From an uncultured Corynebacterium sp. (lineage in GTDB: Bacteria > Actinomycetota > Actinomycetes > Mycobacteriales > Mycobacteriaceae): DNA of 64,000 nucleotides. Of this stretch, positions 15,490 to 23,795 are shown piece after piece. The DNA is taken from NCBI RefSeq assembly GCF_902489365.1, contig NZ_CABTZR010000003.1:1-64000 (forward strand), given 5' to 3'. Numbering within the stretch: position 1 is the first letter of the stretch; each line of letters starts with the position of its first letter. The position numbers and the translations under genes were made by a program. The notes below the pieces were generated by a model. That model searched no databases, was not told the DNA's origin, and worked only from the letters and a program-made list of their open reading frames with translations.

Positions 15490-16638
15490 GTGACCATCCT
15501 CTCTCCTCTGCCTGTCAATCCACATGACCCCGCCGCCATCCTCCCTGATCTGGAGGCGGCCATCGCAGGACAAGCCGCCTTCCTGCCCGTCCCGGCGGAG
15601 GACCGCACCCGCGCGCAGCTCCTGCGCAACCACATGCGCGCAGGAGAACCTATTGATTCCTCCATCGCGCTGGTCGTGGCCACCTCCGGGTCCACGGGCA
15701 CGCCGAAAGGCGCGCAACTCACGGCCGCCAACTTGGTCTCCAGCGCCGATGCCACGCACCGCGCTCTCGGCGGCACCGGTCAGTGGCTGCTAGCCATGCC
15801 CGCCGCCCATATCGCGGGAATCCAGGTATTAATCCGCTCGCTCGTCGCGGGTGTAGAGCCGCTCTGTCTTGACCTGTCGGAAGGTTTTTCTATCCCCGAC
15901 TTCGCCTGCGCTGCGCACGAGCTGGCCGCCACCGGGGATCGCTCATACACGGGACTGACCCCCATGCAGCTGGCCAAGGCCATGGATTCGCTAGAGGGAA
16001 TCGAGGCCCTGCGCACCTTTGACGCCATCCTCGTCGGAGGTGCTGCCACCCACCCACAGTTGTTGGAGTCAGCGAAGAAGCTGCGCATCACCATCGTCAC
16101 CACCTACGGTTCCTCGGAGACTTCCGGTGGCTGCGTCTACAACGGACAGCCACTGGATAGCGCTCGTGTTCGCCTCGGCGACGAGGGGCGCATTTACCTT
16201 GGCGGGCCCATGATTGCGCAGGGCTACCGAAACGTGGACTCAGATGCCTTCGTGGTCGATGAGTCCGGCACCTCGTGGTTTGCTACCTCCGACGCCGGCG
16301 CGCTTCACGACGGCCACCTCACCGTCACCGGGCGCCTCGACAACATCCTGAACACCGGCGGGCTCAAGCTCCACCCAGAGCAGCTCGAGCAGCACATCCT
16401 GCACGTGCCGGGAGTGGACGGCGTGTGCGTGGTCGGCATCCCCCACCCACGCTTGGGACAGATGATCGTCGCTGCCTATACCGGATGGGCGGATGTCGGC
16501 GATATCCTTGTGGCTCTCGACGATAGTGGCCTTCCCCGGTGGCAAATCCCCAAGGACTTCAAGCGCCTAGCCGAGCTCCCCACCACCGGCCCCGGCAAGG
16601 TTGACCGCCTCGCCGTCACCCGGCTGTGGAGCGCCTAA
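15490..16638 (+). CDS. menE: o-Succinylbenzoate-CoA ligase
   Basis: An adenylate-forming enzyme of 382 residues that activates o-succinylbenzoate with CoA. The phosphate-binding motif VVATSGSTGTPKGAQLT lies near residues 57-73. TYGSSETSGGCVYNG (A5) and TSDAGALHDGHLTVTGRLDNIL (A7-A8) follow. It is shorter than most acyl-CoA ligases, which is normal for actinobacterial MenE. It starts with GTG. Its TAA shares the tetranucleotide CTAA with the mntR stop on the other strand. Confidence 0.93.
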   Translation: MTILSPLPVNPHDPAAILPDLEAAIAGQAAFLPVPAEDRTRAQLLRNHMRAGEPIDSSIALVVATSGSTGTPKGAQLTAANLVSSADATHRALGGTGQWLLAMPAAHIAGIQVLIRSLVAGVEPLCLDLSEGFSIPDFACAAHELAATGDRSYTGLTPMQLAKAMDSLEGIEALRTFDAILVGGAATHPQLLESAKKLRITIVTTYGSSETSGGCVYNGQPLDSARVRLGDEGRIYLGGPMIAQGYRNVDSDAFVVDESGTSWFATSDAGALHDGHLTVTGRLDNILNTGGLKLHPEQLEQHILHVPGVDGVCVVGIPHPRLGQMIVAAYTGWADVGDILVALDDSGLPRWQIPKDFKRLAELPTTGPGKVDRLAVTRLWSA

Positions 16639-17324
16639 ACCTCCGCTTCGCTGATGCTGCGTACGGCGATACCGCGCGCAGCGGATTCCCCGATCGGGAA
16701 ACTCGAACCGCCGTCTACGGCAACCTCGAGCACACCCGCGACCGAGGGGGCAACGACGGTCACTTCCACCCCCGGCCGCACTCCATATTTATCCAGGTAG
16801 CGCAAAAATTCGCCATCAGCGTCAGTGACCTGCTCCACGGTGACGGGGGTCTGCGCGGGGACGTCGATAAGCGTAATGCGCGAGACCGGCTCGGCAGTGC
16901 CATCCGGGGCAGGTATGGGATCACCATGCGGATCGCGGGCGGGGTTGCCCAGGAAAGAATCGAGGCGTTCAACGAGCCTGTCGGACGTCGCGTGCTCTAG
17001 CATTTCCGCCTCATCGTGCACCTCATCCCAGGTATAGCCCAGAGTGCGCACGAGGAAGGTTTCCAGGAGTCGATGCCGGCGCACCATTGCCACAGCCAGC
17101 CGCCGGCCTTCCTCAACAAGCCGAACACCAAAGTAGCGTTCGTGTTCCACCAGCCCCTTCGCGGCCAGGCGCTTGACCGCCTCCGAAGTAGTGGGCAGTT
17201 TCTGCCCCGCCGCTTTAGCTAGGTCCCCCAGCGGCATCGCGGTATTAGCGCCCTCTTTCTCCTCATAGGTCCAGAGGATCTTGAGGTAATCCTGGGTACG
17301 TTCGGGCAGCTCGCTGATGTGCAT
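16635..17324 (-). CDS. mntR: Manganese-responsive DtxR-family repressor MntR
   Basis: A 229-residue DtxR/MntR protein with an N-terminal winged helix, a dimer/metal domain and a C-terminal SH3-like domain. The residues that set metal choice are of the Mn type. Asp12 stands where DtxR has Met10 (TQDYL versus TEMYL), and Glu107 stands where DtxR has Cys102 (DEAEMLEH versus DEACRWEH). Further ligands H84, E88, E110 and H111 are present. It is divergent from mntABCD, which it most likely represses through the palindrome at 17383-17398. In C. diphtheriae the orthologous regulator controls mntA-D. Confidence 0.88.
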   Translation of the reverse strand: MHISELPERTQDYLKILWTYEEKEGANTAMPLGDLAKAAGQKLPTTSEAVKRLAAKGLVEHERYFGVRLVEEGRRLAVAMVRRHRLLETFLVRTLGYTWDEVHDEAEMLEHATSDRLVERLDSFLGNPARDPHGDPIPAPDGTAEPVSRITLIDVPAQTPVTVEQVTDADGEFLRYLDKYGVRPGVEVTVVAPSVAGVLEVAVDGGSSFPIGESAARGIAVRSISEAEV

Positions 17325-17382
17325 ACCCCCATCGTAGTTCAGCCTATTGCTTCCAACGGTTTCAGCACTTATGCTCTTTCAA

Positions 17383-17398
17383 GTTCAATCTGTTGAAC
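17383..17398. promoter_or_regulatory. Candidate MntR operator
   Basis: A perfect palindrome GTTCAA-TCTG-TTGAAC lies midway between the divergent mntR and mntA starts. TTTAATAAG (17412-17420), a possible -10 for mntA, lies about 14 bp downstream. It is the only strong dyad in the 107-bp region. Binding by MntR is inferred. Confidence 0.5.
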
Positions 17399-17431
17399 AT
17401 CGACATTCACTTTTAATAAGAGAGGTTTCCC

Positions 17432-18358
17432 GTGAAGAAAATTATTGCCCTTCCCCTCGCTTCCCTCGTGGTCGCAAGCACGCTGAGCGCCTGCACCAGC
17501 AGCGACTCCACCGAAGCCCAGAACGATAACCTGACGATCTTCGCCACGACCGGTTACTTGGCTGATGCGGCCGCCAATATCGCCCCGGACGCCGACATCA
17601 CCACCATGGTCGGCCCCGGCGGCGATCCACACACCTACCAGCCCACCACGCGCGATATTGAAAAGATGCAGGATGCCGACCTCGTCCTCTGGAATGGCCT
17701 TCACCTCGAGGCGCAAATGGTGGACCAGCTCTCCTCCCTCGGTGAAAAGCAGCTAGCTGTCGGCGAACAGCTCGATACTGCTGACCTTCTGCCGTGGCCC
17801 GAGCAAGGTGACAAGGGCGAAAAACTCTACGACCCGCACATCTGGAATAGCCCCGAGCTGTGGAGCCAGGTCGTCGATCATATCGGCACCAAACTCGGCG
17901 AAATCGACTCTGACAATGCCGAAGACTATGCCGCGGCCGCCGATGCTTATGAAGACAAGATTGCAGCCGCGCACGACAAGGCCGCTAAGGAACTCGAAAG
18001 CGCCTCCCCGCGCGTTCTTATCACCGGCCATGACGCCTTCAACTACTTCGGCAAGACCTTCGACTTTGAAGTCCAAGCCACCGACTTCGTCACCACCGAA
18101 GCCACCAAGTCCGCCACTGAGATCTCCGAGCTCGCGGATACCATCGCGGAGAAGAAGGTCCCCGTTATCTTCCAAGATAACCAGGCGAACCCACAGGCCA
18201 TCACTTCTCTCAAGGAAGCCGTAGAATCCCGCAACTGGACCGTCACCATCTCGGATGAGGAGCTCTTTGCCGATACCCTCGGCCCGGAAGCCCCCACCGA
18301 TACCTACCTCGGAGCTTTTGAGCACAACGCTAGCGCCGTAGCGAAAGCACTGAGCTAG
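17432..18358 (+). CDS. mntA: Manganese ABC transporter, substrate-binding lipoprotein
   Basis: A 308-residue cluster 9 metal-binding protein with a lipoprotein signal peptide (lipobox LSAC, Cys about residue 21). Metal-site segments are visible: GGDPHTYQPTTRDI, DPHIWNSPELW, ITGHDAFNYFGKTF and a C-terminal DTYLGAFEHN. It starts with GTG behind AGAGAGG at 7 nt. It is the first gene of a tight four-gene operon. Mn is favoured over Zn because the adjacent regulator has Mn-type ligands and there is no His-rich loop of the ZnuA kind. Confidence 0.88.
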   Translation: MKKIIALPLASLVVASTLSACTSSDSTEAQNDNLTIFATTGYLADAAANIAPDADITTMVGPGGDPHTYQPTTRDIEKMQDADLVLWNGLHLEAQMVDQLSSLGEKQLAVGEQLDTADLLPWPEQGDKGEKLYDPHIWNSPELWSQVVDHIGTKLGEIDSDNAEDYAAAADAYEDKIAAAHDKAAKELESASPRVLITGHDAFNYFGKTFDFEVQATDFVTTEATKSATEISELADTIAEKKVPVIFQDNQANPQAITSLKEAVESRNWTVTISDEELFADTLGPEAPTDTYLGAFEHNASAVAKALS

Positions 18359-19068
18359 TGCTCAGCGTAAGAAACCTCACCGCCGGCTATCCCCGCACGC
18401 CGGTGCTTCACGACGCCTCCTTTACCCTCACCCCCGCGTCCATCACCGGACTGGTGGGCGCGAATGGGTCGGGAAAGTCCACTCTGGTCCGCACGCTGGT
18501 GGGGCTCCTTCCTCCACTAACCTGTGGGTCGATGACTTTCGATGGCGTCGATCTTGCGCATTTTCGGCAGCGGCTCGGATATATGCCACAACATGCGAAT
18601 ATCGACTGGAGTTACCCTGCCACCGCCTTCGACGTCGCCCTGATGGGCCGCACCGCCGGGCTGCGCTGGTGGCAGTGGCCCAGCCGCGCTGACAAAGACG
18701 CCGCCCACGCAGCACTTGCGCGGACCGGGATGCAGGCACACGCGCAGCTGCCGATCTCCGCGCTATCTGGTGGGCAGCGCCAGCGCGTGTTGCTGGCGCG
18801 CACGCTCGTGAGCGCTCCGGAGCTCATCATCCTGGATGAGCCCTTCGCTGGTGTTGATGCCGCAAGTCAGCGCGCCATCATGGATGTACTCAAGGAACTG
18901 CGCGACAACGGCGTGACCATCCTGCTGGTGCACCACAACCTTGCGGAAGTCGCCGACTTTTGCGATGAGGTCCTCATGGTCGGCCACGGCCGGCTCATTG
19001 CTGCTGGCCCCACCGAACAGGTGCTCACAGAGTCCGCCATTGCCGATATGTTTTCCCTGCCATCATGA
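18358..19068 (+). CDS. mntB: Manganese ABC transporter, ATPase
   Basis: A 236-residue ABC ATPase with Walker A GANGSGKST, signature LSGGQRQRV, Walker B LIILDEPFAGVD and switch His (LLVHHN). It starts with a GTG that overlaps the mntA stop by one base, so translation is coupled. It energises the MntC/MntD permease pair. Confidence 0.9.
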   Translation: MLSVRNLTAGYPRTPVLHDASFTLTPASITGLVGANGSGKSTLVRTLVGLLPPLTCGSMTFDGVDLAHFRQRLGYMPQHANIDWSYPATAFDVALMGRTAGLRWWQWPSRADKDAAHAALARTGMQAHAQLPISALSGGQRQRVLLARTLVSAPELIILDEPFAGVDAASQRAIMDVLKELRDNGVTILLVHHNLAEVADFCDEVLMVGHGRLIAAGPTEQVLTESAIADMFSLPS

Positions 19069-19919
19069 ACCCACTCGAGCTTCTTCAGAACTACACCTAT
19101 ACCCAGGCACTCCTGGGTACCGTGCTGATCGGTGGCTGCGCCGGCGCGCTCGGCCCATTGGTATATGTTCGCCGCACCAGCCTGCTGGCCGATGCCATCT
19201 CGCATTCTTCCCTGCCCGGCCTGCTCACCGCCTTCCTCGTGGCCACCGCCATTGGCTGGGACGGGCGAAACGTCTGGCTCCTTGCTTGTGGAGCCCTGCT
19301 CACCGGAACGCTTGCGGTGGTGTGTATTCACCTCATCCCGCGGTTGACTCCCCTGGGGCAAACCACTGCGATGGCGGCCACGCTGACCACGTTTTTCTCG
19401 GTAGGCATGCTGCTCATGCAGTATATTTCCCGCCGACCATTGCCTGGCAAGGCCGGAATCCAGGATTATTTGCTGGGAAATGCCTCCACGCTCACTCGCG
19501 CGGATGTGCGCTCCACACTCATCATCGGTGGCTGCGTGCTGCTTTTTCTTTTCCTCATTCACACCCGGCAGGCCGCGGTCACCTTTGACTCAAGTTTTGC
19601 CCAGGTAGCCGGCATTCGCGCCTCGTTCCTCAACGCGGCTAGTTTCTTCGCCCTCACCGCCATCACGGTGCTCGGTGTCAAAGTCGTCGGCGTGGTACTC
19701 ATGGTCGCCGTAGTCATCAGCCCTGCCGCCGCTGCCCGCCCCTGGACCACGCGCTTGCTACCTTTCATCGCGCTCTCCGGGTTCCTCGGCGCGGCGACCG
19801 CTGCTCTCGGCTGCTATGTCTCCATTGCGCATGGCCCGCTGCCCACCGGTCCGGTCATCGTCCTGGCTCAGGCGGCGCTCGTCACCATCAGCCTCCTCAG
19901 CAGAAAGCTCGCCTCATGA
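19065..19919 (+). CDS. mntC: Manganese ABC transporter, permease 1
   Basis: A 284-residue ABC-3 (ZnuB/MntB-type) permease with about eight hydrophobic helices. It carries the family segment LLADAISHSSLPGLLTAFLVA near residue 40 and the coupling region near VAGIRASFLNAASFFALTAITVLGVKVVGVVL. It overlaps mntB and mntD by 4 bp each. It is probably one half of a heterodimeric channel with MntD. Confidence 0.88.
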   Translation: MNPLELLQNYTYTQALLGTVLIGGCAGALGPLVYVRRTSLLADAISHSSLPGLLTAFLVATAIGWDGRNVWLLACGALLTGTLAVVCIHLIPRLTPLGQTTAMAATLTTFFSVGMLLMQYISRRPLPGKAGIQDYLLGNASTLTRADVRSTLIIGGCVLLFLFLIHTRQAAVTFDSSFAQVAGIRASFLNAASFFALTAITVLGVKVVGVVLMVAVVISPAAAARPWTTRLLPFIALSGFLGAATAALGCYVSIAHGPLPTGPVIVLAQAALVTISLLSRKLAS

Positions 19920-20770
19920 CCCTCGCCGCCACCGCTTGTCTCCTTGCCGTCCTGACCGCTGTGGCCTGTGCTATCCCCGGCACCTTTGTTGTCCTCAAAG
20001 GCCAGGCCATGCTTATCGACGGCATCGGCCATGCCGTCCTTCCCGGGATTGCCATCGGTTACCTCTTTACCTCCGATCTGGATTCGCCCGTGCTGCTCGC
20101 TACCGCGGCTGCCGGCGCCTTGGTAGTAGCGTTGGGGACCGACGCGCTCCAGCGAAGCCCACTGGTGACTGCTGATTCCGCCCTCGGGTTGGTCTTTCCC
20201 GCCCTGTTTGCCGCCGGAGTCATCTTGATCTCCACGCACATGAGCCACGTGCACCTTGATGTCCACGCGGTTCTCGTCGGCGATCTCAACCTCGCGGCCT
20301 TCTCCAACCCTAACTATTGCTACATCATGGCCGCAGTGCTGGGTATCAATGCTCTCTTCCTCGCCCTTACACTGCCGCGTTTATCCGCCACGACTTTTGA
20401 CGCCGATTTTTGTGCCGCACGCGGGGTACCCACGCGCGTTCTTCACGTCATTTTTATGACCGTGGTTGCCTGCACTGCCACCGCCGCTTTTCACGCTGCC
20501 GGTGCCATGCTGGTCATCGCGCTCATGGTATTCCCGACGATGACCGCGCGACTGCTTACTCAGCGCGTGCCCACGCTGGTGTTGACTGCCTGTGGCGTTG
20601 CCGCGATCAGCGCAGTCGTTGGATTTTGGGTTGCCTATGTCCTCGACGCAGCTACCTCTGCCGCAATGACAGTCACCAATGCCGTCGTTTTCGTCGCGGT
20701 GCTCATTATCTACCGCCTTCGCCAACGCACCAGCTCATTGCCGCAGCGAACCACACCAGTGGCACAATAG
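19916..20770 (+). CDS. mntD: Manganese ABC transporter, permease 2
   Basis: A 284-residue ABC-3 permease, related to MntC, with the matching MLIDGIGHAVLPGIAIGYLF segment and CAARGVPTRVLHVIFMTVVACTA coupling region. It is the last gene of the mnt operon. The stop lies 5 bp before the menA ATG, so read-through into menA is possible and would link manganese control to menaquinone synthesis. Confidence 0.88.
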   Translation: MTLAATACLLAVLTAVACAIPGTFVVLKGQAMLIDGIGHAVLPGIAIGYLFTSDLDSPVLLATAAAGALVVALGTDALQRSPLVTADSALGLVFPALFAAGVILISTHMSHVHLDVHAVLVGDLNLAAFSNPNYCYIMAAVLGINALFLALTLPRLSATTFDADFCAARGVPTRVLHVIFMTVVACTATAAFHAAGAMLVIALMVFPTMTARLLTQRVPTLVLTACGVAAISAVVGFWVAYVLDAATSAAMTVTNAVVFVAVLIIYRLRQRTSSLPQRTTPVAQ

Positions 20771-20775
20771 TGAGC

Positions 20776-21660
20776 ATGTCTGCCTTTTCCGCCACTCCTG
20801 CCGATTGGCTCCAAGGTGCTCGCCCGCATACCTGGGCCAATGCCTTTGCTCCCGTTATCGCTGGTACCGGCGCTGCCGCCGCGGCGCATGGTTTGCACTG
20901 GGGCCGGGCGTTGCTGGCACTCACCGTGGCCTGGGCTCTTATCATCGGCGTGAACTACGCCAACGACTACTCCGATGGCATCCGCGGCACCGATGATGAC
21001 CGCACCGGCCCCCAGCGCCTCACCGGCGGCGGGCTGGCCAAACCACAGCACGTCAAGTTCGCCGCCTTCGCTTGCTTCGGCGTGGCCGCCATCGCGGGAA
21101 TTTCGCTCTCCCTGGCTGCCAACGCGGCCTGGTTCATCCTCGTCGGCGCCGTGTGTATCGCCGGCGCCTGGTTCTATACCGGTGGCAAGAACCCCTACGG
21201 CTACCGCGGGTTCGGAGAAATCGCCGTGTTCATCTTCTTCGGACTCGTCGCCGTCCTGGGCACCGAGTACACGCAGGCCGGCCGCATCACATGGACGGGC
21301 CTGGCCCTAGCTGTGGGTATCGGCGGCATGAGCTCCGCGGTAAACCTGGCCAACAACATCCGGGACATCCCCTCCGATAAGGCCACCGGCAAGATCACCC
21401 TGGCGGTGCGCCTGGGTGATAAGAAGTCCCGCACGCTATTTATGAGCCTGTTGCTGCTGCCGGTACTGCTCACCGTGGGCCTAGCTTTCGATTCCTGGGC
21501 GGCGTTGGCCTCCCTGCTCTACTTCCCCCTCGCGCTGGGTGCTATCCGCACCGTCAATCGCGGTGCGCGCGGCCCGAAGCTCATCCCAGTGCTTGGTATG
21601 GCCGGCCGCGCGATGCTGGTGTGGGCGGTTCTCAACGCTGTAGCGCTGGCCCTGGTTTAG
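20776..21660 (+). CDS. menA: 1,4-Dihydroxy-2-naphthoate polyprenyltransferase
   Basis: A 294-residue UbiA-superfamily membrane prenyltransferase that attaches the isoprenoid tail to DHNA. The first Asp-rich motif is NYANDYSDGIRGTDDDR and the second is NNIRDIPSDKATGK, with about nine membrane helices. ATG 20776 is preferred; a GTG at 20770 overlapping the mntD stop is possible. The upstream open frame to 20410 is only the shadow of mntD. It converges on the DUF4229 gene with an 8-bp gap. Confidence 0.93.
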   Translation: MSAFSATPADWLQGARPHTWANAFAPVIAGTGAAAAAHGLHWGRALLALTVAWALIIGVNYANDYSDGIRGTDDDRTGPQRLTGGGLAKPQHVKFAAFACFGVAAIAGISLSLAANAAWFILVGAVCIAGAWFYTGGKNPYGYRGFGEIAVFIFFGLVAVLGTEYTQAGRITWTGLALAVGIGGMSSAVNLANNIRDIPSDKATGKITLAVRLGDKKSRTLFMSLLLLPVLLTVGLAFDSWAALASLLYFPLALGAIRTVNRGARGPKLIPVLGMAGRAMLVWAVLNAVALALV

Positions 21661-21668
21661 CCTCTGTT

Positions 21669-22010
21669 TTAGCGGCCCGCCAGCTCCTTCTGGACCCACT
21701 CCTTGTGGGCCTTGCGCTGCGCGGAGTACTCCGCCAAGGACTGGGTGGCTTCCACGCGCCACTTCGAGAAAATCAGCATGGATAGCGGCAGCGCAACGAA
21801 CAGCGCCAGCAGCGCGGAGACCAGCAGCGGAAAGGTCCCGAGTACCGCCATGGCCAGCAGCTGAATCACCGCGGTCAGCACAATGAACAGCGCCACGCGG
21901 GCGGCCCCATACTTCCACAGCGCTTGGCGCGAGCGGCGCTTGAGCGCCGGGTCAGGCTGGGGCGGCTCGGGGGTCTGGGAGGCGTTGGTGGTGTTTTCTG
22001 TCTGGCTCAT
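21669..22010 (-). CDS. DUF4229-type membrane protein
   Basis: A 113-residue protein with a polar Thr/Pro/Gln-rich N-terminus, two membrane helices (about 38-58 and 61-81) and a charged C-terminus (SAQRKAHKEWVQKELAG). It matches the DUF4229 family found beside menA and ccs genes in corynebacteria. ATG 22010 is the natural start; the frame stays open upstream to 22232 but only as the antisense of the neighbouring gene. Function unknown. Confidence 0.75.
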   Translation of the reverse strand: MSQTENTTNASQTPEPPQPDPALKRRSRQALWKYGAARVALFIVLTAVIQLLAMAVLGTFPLLVSALLALFVALPLSMLIFSKWRVEATQSLAEYSAQRKAHKEWVQKELAGR

Positions 22011-22040
22011 AATTCTCACTTTTGCTTCGCGGGCATTCCG

Positions 22041-22046
22041 TAGAAT
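22041..22046 (+). promoter_or_regulatory. -10 hexamer of a leaderless promoter
   Basis: TAGAAT is followed by 7 nt and then the ATG at 22054. This spacing puts transcription start at or next to the start codon, the usual layout of leaderless corynebacterial genes. No ribosome site precedes the ATG. Confidence 0.6.
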
Positions 22047-22053
22047 ACAACGC

Positions 22054-22368
22054 ATGGGTCGACTGATACTACTACTCTTGTTTGTCCTCGCGGCAGTCCT
22101 CGTCTGGAAGGCTTTTGGTCCGTCGAGTTGGAATAAGAAGGTGCAGCAGGCGCAGCAGCCGCAGCGCCCGGCAATCAAGGGCCCCGATGATGACGAGGAA
22201 TTCCTGTGGAACCTAGAGAAGCAGCGCTTCAAGGAGCGCCGCGCCAGGGAGCGGGAGGCTGAGCGTCAAGAGGAAGAGCGCCGTCGGCGCTCACAGGGCT
22301 CACAAGGTTTCCAGGAGCCCAAGGCTCCCGAAGACAAAAACTTTGAGGGCAAAGACGACGAAGCCTAA
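22054..22368 (+). CDS. Small membrane-anchored protein with charged coiled-coil tail
   Basis: A 104-residue protein. One N-terminal membrane helix (LILLLLFVLAAVLVWKAFG) is followed by a Gln/Pro linker and a highly charged Arg/Glu helix (residues about 55-80), then an acidic tail. It has no recognised family. The likely leaderless start is at 22054. It is divergent from the DUF4229 gene and ends in a CTAA tetranucleotide shared with the stop of the XRE regulator on the other strand. Confidence 0.7.
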   Translation: MGRLILLLLFVLAAVLVWKAFGPSSWNKKVQQAQQPQRPAIKGPDDDEEFLWNLEKQRFKERRAREREAERQEEERRRRSQGSQGFQEPKAPEDKNFEGKDDEA

Positions 22369-22622
22369 GCCTTCGGCTCGAAGGTCATCTCGAGGCCGAG
22401 GGCCTCGGCCACCGCAATCACCTTCTCCCAGCGCACACCGGAGCCACCGTGCTCGATGGTGTGCAGCGTGGAGCGCGAAATACCGGCCTTCTCAGCCAGC
22501 TCCTGCTGCACGATGCCGAGCTCTCGGCGGCGCTGCGCAAAACCCTCGCCGAGGGCAATGAGCTGCGGGTTATCGCCCGCCGGCTTGCCCGGCTTGTGCC
22601 GCGGTTTCGGGTTATCTGCCAT
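22365..22622 (-). CDS. XRE-family helix-turn-helix regulator
   Basis: An 85-residue Cro/C1-type DNA-binding protein. The HTH lies around residues 25-70 (FAQRRRELGIVQQELAEKAGISRSTLHTIEHGG). A basic N-terminal tail (KPRHKPGKPAG) precedes it. The ATG follows the ccsB stop with no gap (TAAATG), so it is the last gene of the cytochrome c maturation operon. Control of that operon, or of heme or redox genes, is possible but not shown by the sequence. Confidence 0.8.
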   Translation of the reverse strand: MADNPKPRHKPGKPAGDNPQLIALGEGFAQRRRELGIVQQELAEKAGISRSTLHTIEHGGSGVRWEKVIAVAEALGLEMTFEPKA

Positions 22623-23654
22623 TTAGTTCAGCCCCGCGTAGGAGTGCAGGCCGGAGACAACCATGTTGATGAAGAACAGGTTGAACACCATGAGCAGCAT
22701 CGCCGCGATGTTGATGTACGGCGCGGCCTTGCGGAAGGCCGGCGTGGCGCGGGCGTGTAGGTAGGCGGCGTAGAGGATCCAGGTGGCGAAGGACACGGTC
22801 TCCTTCGGGTCCCAGCCCCAGTAGCGGCCCCACGCGGACTCGGCCCAAATAGCACCCAGCACAATGCCTAGGCCCAAGGTCGGCAGCGCCACGACGCCCA
22901 AGCGATAAGCCAAGCGGTCGAGCTTCTTAGCCGAAGGAAGCGGGCGGGCAAGCGCACCGAAGAAACCAGACTCATTGCCCTTCGGCTGGAATTCACGCAG
23001 CACGCTGAGTAGAGAGGCAATACCGGAAACCACGCCGATAGACGCGCCCAACGAGACCACGGTGACGTGAATCGGCAGCCAGTGGGACTGCAGTGCCGGA
23101 ACCACCGGAGCGGATTCCGCATAGAGCTTGGTGGAGCCATAGAACATCAGCGCCAGGATCGGAGTAAGCAGCCACGGCCACAGGGTGCGCCACTCTTTGC
23201 GCTGCATGGCGATGACCGCCACCACCATGGCGCCGGCGGTCACCATAAGCACGTACTCGTAGAGGTTGCCAAACGGGAAGCGTCCCGTTGCCAGACCGCG
23301 CAGCACGATGGCCGCCAGGTGCAGGGCGATGCCCAGCCACAGCAGCATCTGCGTCATGCCGCCGAGTTTGTCGGCGTTCTCCTGCTTCTTGGCCAGATCC
23401 GCATCTAGTTCAGCATCGGGGCCAGCGCTGACCGTCGGGGGGACGTCGCCAAGCGCGGCGCCATCTGTCGAAGCCCCCACGGTGGCGAGCTCACGCTGCT
23501 GCGTTGCAGCTGCGGTACGGGCGCGCATGGCCTCAATGATGCTCTGCATCCGGCCGTAGTACACCAGGGACAGCACCAAGGCGAGCGCATAGACGACGAA
23601 CGCGGTTTGCACCGCGATGTCTGAGAAGTTGGACAGATTCTGATCAACCTGCAT
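22623..23654 (-). CDS. ccsB: Cytochrome c biogenesis protein CcsB (CcsA/ResC type)
   Basis: A 343-residue polytopic membrane protein with the tryptophan-rich WGRYWGWDPKETVSFATW heme-handling motif near residue 275. The conserved histidines of system II heme transporters are also visible (LPIHVTVVSLG, YLHARATPAF). It works with ResB to deliver heme to apocytochrome c outside the membrane. It lies downstream of resB, separated by 141 bp with no clear gene. Confidence 0.9.
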   Translation of the reverse strand: MQVDQNLSNFSDIAVQTAFVVYALALVLSLVYYGRMQSIIEAMRARTAAATQQRELATVGASTDGAALGDVPPTVSAGPDAELDADLAKKQENADKLGGMTQMLLWLGIALHLAAIVLRGLATGRFPFGNLYEYVLMVTAGAMVVAVIAMQRKEWRTLWPWLLTPILALMFYGSTKLYAESAPVVPALQSHWLPIHVTVVSLGASIGVVSGIASLLSVLREFQPKGNESGFFGALARPLPSAKKLDRLAYRLGVVALPTLGLGIVLGAIWAESAWGRYWGWDPKETVSFATWILYAAYLHARATPAFRKAAPYINIAAMLLMVFNLFFINMVVSGLHSYAGLN

Positions 23655-23795
23655 GAGTGGGAAACCTTGCCTTCACAATCGTGCCTACACCGTGCGACAC
23701 GCACGAGGCTGCATGAACGGAGAGATTTATGGTGCTCATCAGAGTACCCCCCTTCAGCGGGAGTATCCAACTTTTGAAGGATATATTCCGCGCCT

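Noticed and set aside
17325..17431. DtxR iron box
   Set aside because: No TTAGGTTAGCCTAACCTAA-like sequence; the only dyad is GTTCAA-TCTG-TTGAAC, more in keeping with the neighbouring MntR.
20410..20775. N-terminal extension of menA
   Set aside because: It lies wholly inside mntD in another frame and has no membrane-helix or MenA-like sequence.
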